NCBI RefSeq assembly: GCF_038396675.1
Contig: NC_088921.1
Coordinates: 68,026,001 to 68,090,000 of the forward strand
DNA length: 64,000 bases
DNA from: Hydra vulgaris
Taxonomy: Eukaryota; Cnidaria; Hydrozoa; Anthoathecata; Hydridae
Direction: 5' to 3'
The notes beneath the pieces are model-generated. The model was not told the origin of the DNA. It ran no database searches and saw only the letters and a list, made by a program, of their open reading frames with translations. This document shows positions 61,398 through 64,000 of the stretch, one piece after another (positions within the stretch are counted from its first letter, which is position 1; each line of letters starts with the position of its first letter). The position numbers and the translations under genes are program-made.

Positions 61398-61693
61398 TCA
61401 GGTTTCATATTAGATAATTCAGGTTTCATATTAGATAATTCAGTTTCATATTAGATAATTCAGGTTTCATATTAGATAATTCAGGTTTCATATTAGATAA
61501 CTCAGGTTTCATATTAGATAATTCAGGTTTCATATTAGATAATTCAGGTTTCATATTAGATAATTCAGGTTTCATATTAGATAATTCAGGTTTCATATTA
61601 GATAATTCAGGTTTCATATTAGATAATTCAGGTTTCATATTAGATAATTCAGGTTTCATATTAGATAATTCAGGTTTCATATTAGATAATTCA
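61398..61693. repeat. 21-bp minisatellite, about 14 units
   Basis: Unit TCAGGTTTCATATTAGATAA plus one T, nearly identical throughout. One unit near 61440 lacks a G, and one near 61500 has a T-to-C change. Because 21 is a multiple of three and the minus-strand frame lacks stops, it reads as a Glu-Leu-Ser-Asn-Met-Lys-Pro heptapeptide repeat (61426-61707). There is no credible gene around it. Confidence 0.95.
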
Positions 61694-63190
61694 AGATTTT
61701 TTTTCAAAAAACTGTTAAGATTATTTTTCCCATTTTAATTTATAGTTTACGATATTTTGAAAGATTACGATATTTTATTTATAGTTTAAAACTACAATAT
61801 TTTGATTTCGTAACAACATACGCATAGACAAAGCAACATCTGTAAAAGTACATCGATAAAATATAGATGCCATTTGTCGTAAATAATTTTATTCGGAGTT
61901 TTCTCGCTCATGGGAAAAGATTAATCTAACTTTTAAATAAACTATAAATGATTTGCTATTAGAGTTTAGTTTTGAATTGTATTTTATTTATGTCATTCTC
62001 CAAAAAAGACCTTGCTGCATCCATAAGCTGCTTTCTTGTAATAGTACCAAATAGATGTTTTCTTCTTATAATTACAAAATATGTAAAGTATGTAATTTGG
62101 AAAACGTTATTTAGCGGCAGTAAGTGCAAATAAATCAAAAACTATTTTCCGGTAGCTCGAGAATTTTAATAACTTTAACGTAACAAGTATATGAAGGCAG
62201 TGCTTTGTTAGTGTGAAAAAAACAGTTTAATATAAAAATAGTAATATTTGTTTATTTATCTTTTATATTTTTTATAACTATATTTGTGCAGTGTTTAAAT
62301 AGAGAAACCTGATAACCTACACACCTTGTTAAACTTGCTAAACTTACCCCTTCAAGTCGAAGTGACTCATAATATGGTTGTAGAGTGAACGCTAGAATTT
62401 ATGAATTATTTGGCTCAAAATGATTCTTACTCCAACAACTATTTAATGTGCATTGTTTTATCATTCTAAGTACCTATCTTTCATCTTTTATTGTTTTGCC
62501 ATGCGATGTGTAGTTTTTGAAATATTTTAATTGCCTCACTGGATTACTATGCGTTAATTTGCCTTAGGTCTGGAGTATACCGGGAGACGCAAGTGATAAT
62601 TTTGATTCTCAATTAGCATGAGATAGAGAGTTTGATTCTCAATTAGCATGAGATAGCATGAGTTTGCGGCACATTGCTTAAACTTAAATGAACAAACTGC
62701 CATAAAATGCGGCTTTTTTACAGTTAATTTTTTTTCTATCTTGCAACTACTACATACGTTTTTTCCAATTTCAACGAATAGCTGGGATGTAAAACAGCAC
62801 AGAGGAAGCAAAAGAGTACTTAAACCATTATCACACGTTGGGAGAATCATGCAAATGCCACTAAGGTGGTTCTCAATTCTTTTAATACAATTTTGACAGC
62901 ATTTAATGAGATTGTCGAAGGTTTCTCTCAAAAAATGAATGTATGTAGTAGTTATTGATTATGCTTAAGAGAGATATTAATAAGCGTATATTTTTTTGGA
63001 TGACTTTAAACTTTCAGAAAAAATCTATTGACAGAAAGTTTAAAAATTTAATTGACTTTTTATTCTGACAAACTAGAAGATTTTTTATACAGAATTGAGA
63101 CAGGTACATCAAATTAGAATTCACATCAAAAATTCAGTTCTTTTGTTTTGAAATTTACCAAACAAGATAAACTTCAAGATAAACTTGCAT
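61694..63190. other. AT-rich region with a small tandem duplication
   Basis: TTGATTCTCAATTAGCATGA occurs at about 62600 and 62630. A Cys-rich minus-strand open stretch (62931-62554, LIKCCQNCIKRIENHLSGIC near its start) covers 125 codons but lacks an ATG and family resemblance; I do not call it a gene. Confidence 0.45.
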
Positions 63191-63389
63191 CTGTTCTTTT
63201 TTTTTTTTTAGGTGCCCTAAGAAGACCTATCGGTCTTATTACAGAGCACTGCTGAAGTGCATTTAACCAGGAAATTCACGACTCCTTCCTTACCGTGACG
63301 CGAAAATATGTCCAGAGTTCGTTTCGAACCTGGATCTTCTGCTTATAAAGCAAGCGCTCTAACCACTGCGCCACGGCCGCACTGTTCTT
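63191..63389 (-). mobile_element. tRNA-derived SINE with poly(A) tail and 8-bp target duplications
   Basis: On the minus strand the element starts at 63381 with a tRNA-like head. A box TGGCGCAGTGG lies at 63373-63363 and B box GGTTCGAAACG at 63330-63320, followed by a body of about 110 bp and a poly(A) tail (T-run 63199-63210 on the plus strand). CTGTTCTT occurs directly outside both ends (63191-63198 and 63382-63389). The head can form an anticodon stem (TTGC/GCAG around TTTATAA). It would be transcribed by RNA polymerase III and mobilised by a LINE in trans. Its tail does not obviously match the 46-kb LINE 3' end. Confidence 0.9.
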
Positions 63390-63691
63390 CCGAATGTCAA
63401 ACGTGTCTTTAACAATTTTTAACATTTATCATAAAAATTGTTCTACGGAGTGCTCGTTTTCAAAAATAAAACTAACTAAAAATAAGCAACAAAGTAGTAT
63501 GCTTCAGGAGCGATTAGAACGCCGAGCCAAATTTCTATTGAATTAAATATTCTCTACTAGATCAATTTTGATGATATAATAAACGATTTTTTTTAAGGGT
63601 ATATTATCTAACAATTTAAACTTTGATATCGTTTATATTTTTTTTTGTGACTGTCATAATTCTAAATGTATAAAAAGATAAAAAATGTAAA

Positions 63692-63692
<1 letters not shown>
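63390..63692. other. AT-rich spacer
   Basis: Nothing supported. Confidence 0.4.

Positions 63693-63764
<72 letters not shown>
63693..63764. repeat. (AT)n microsatellite
   Basis: Uninterrupted AT alternation. Confidence 0.95.
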
Positions 63765-63767
<3 letters not shown>

Positions 63768-64000
63768 GTAATATATCTAAAATAAATAATTAATGCCAGA
63801 TTAATTATTATTGTTTTTCATATTTATGAAGAAACGTTTTATGTGGGTTAATAAGTATTTACTTATATGAGTGTACGTACATTTTATTTAATACTCAATC
63901 TTGAGAGTTGATAATAGTTGATGCTAGTTTGACAAAAATTCCTATTAAATGAATAGAACCTATTTAGTTCAGGAAACTGTGTTGAAGGACATTATAATCA
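63765..64000. other. AT-rich right edge of the window
   Basis: Nothing supported. Confidence 0.4.

Noticed and set aside
61426-61707. 93-codon minus-strand frame of a heptapeptide repeat as a protein-coding gene
   Set aside because: Entirely inside a minisatellite; short non-repeat ends, no homologous domain.
62554-62931. Cys-rich 125-codon minus-strand frame as a secreted or zinc-binding protein
   Set aside because: No ATG at its start, no signal peptide, irregular Cys spacing, and part of it comes from a small tandem duplication.
63320-63381. Functional tRNA gene on the minus strand
   Set aside because: The anticodon arm and acceptor end are imperfect, and the unit continues into a SINE body with poly(A) and target duplications.

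Overview
The window looks like a transposon-dense stretch of a very AT-rich animal genome. The best fit is a freshwater cnidarian such as Hydra. This is inferred from base composition, long (AT)n arrays, and the mix of CR1/jockey-type LINEs, Tc1/mariner, hAT, pogo, MULE and uncharacterised transposase families. No rRNA, CRISPR array, operon or bacterial gene organisation is present. Only one small gene (12361-12751, minus, two exons) looks like a possible host gene; almost everything else recognisable is mobile-element DNA, mostly decayed.

Layout. 1-263: exon of a transposase-like gene running off the left edge (minus). 2270-3773: decayed LINE copy. 4606-9782: decayed hAT (TTF/ZMYM1-like) transposase split by another decayed transposase-like gene (5727-7423) and probably by a poly(A)-tailed insertion ending at 8912. 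11569-12083: fold-back hAT MITE with an 8-bp target duplication. 12361-12751: small spliced membrane-protein gene. 13686-17336: several (AT)n arrays, a 61-bp-TIR MITE, a catalytically deleted Tc1 element, and an (ATGT)n array. 18038-22276: a 4.2-kb DNA transposon of a family I cannot name, with a TA-flanked MITE nested in it. 24545-24762: CCCAG-type MITE. 26240-27190: tandem higher-order repeat. 27235-28966: cluster of near-perfect hairpins. 29170-30615: second, strongly decayed LINE. 31034-31207: perfect 85-bp inverted repeat. 33080-35432: small hAT-like element and a decayed transposase-like gene. 35982-40063: MITEs and inverted repeats.

40699-52943 is the richest part. A minus-strand spliced gene encodes a Ulp1-type cysteine protease domain, two C2H2 fingers, a FLYWCH-like module and the start of a MULE transposase. 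Its third intron holds a 9.2-kb element with CCCAGTAGGCAC ends (41275-50477). That element carries a decayed plus-strand transposase-like gene, which is itself interrupted by a young LINE (45808-48973) with an intact 994-residue endonuclease/reverse-transcriptase ORF. This gives three levels of nesting.

53653-55028 is a pogo/Tigger-type transposase pseudogene. The right end holds a CCCA-type MITE (55953-56236), more (AT)n arrays, a 21-bp minisatellite (61398-61693) and a tRNA-derived SINE with target duplications (63191-63389). The genes do not form a pathway; the organisation is explained by successive insertions. Family assignments come from motifs read by eye, not from database searches.
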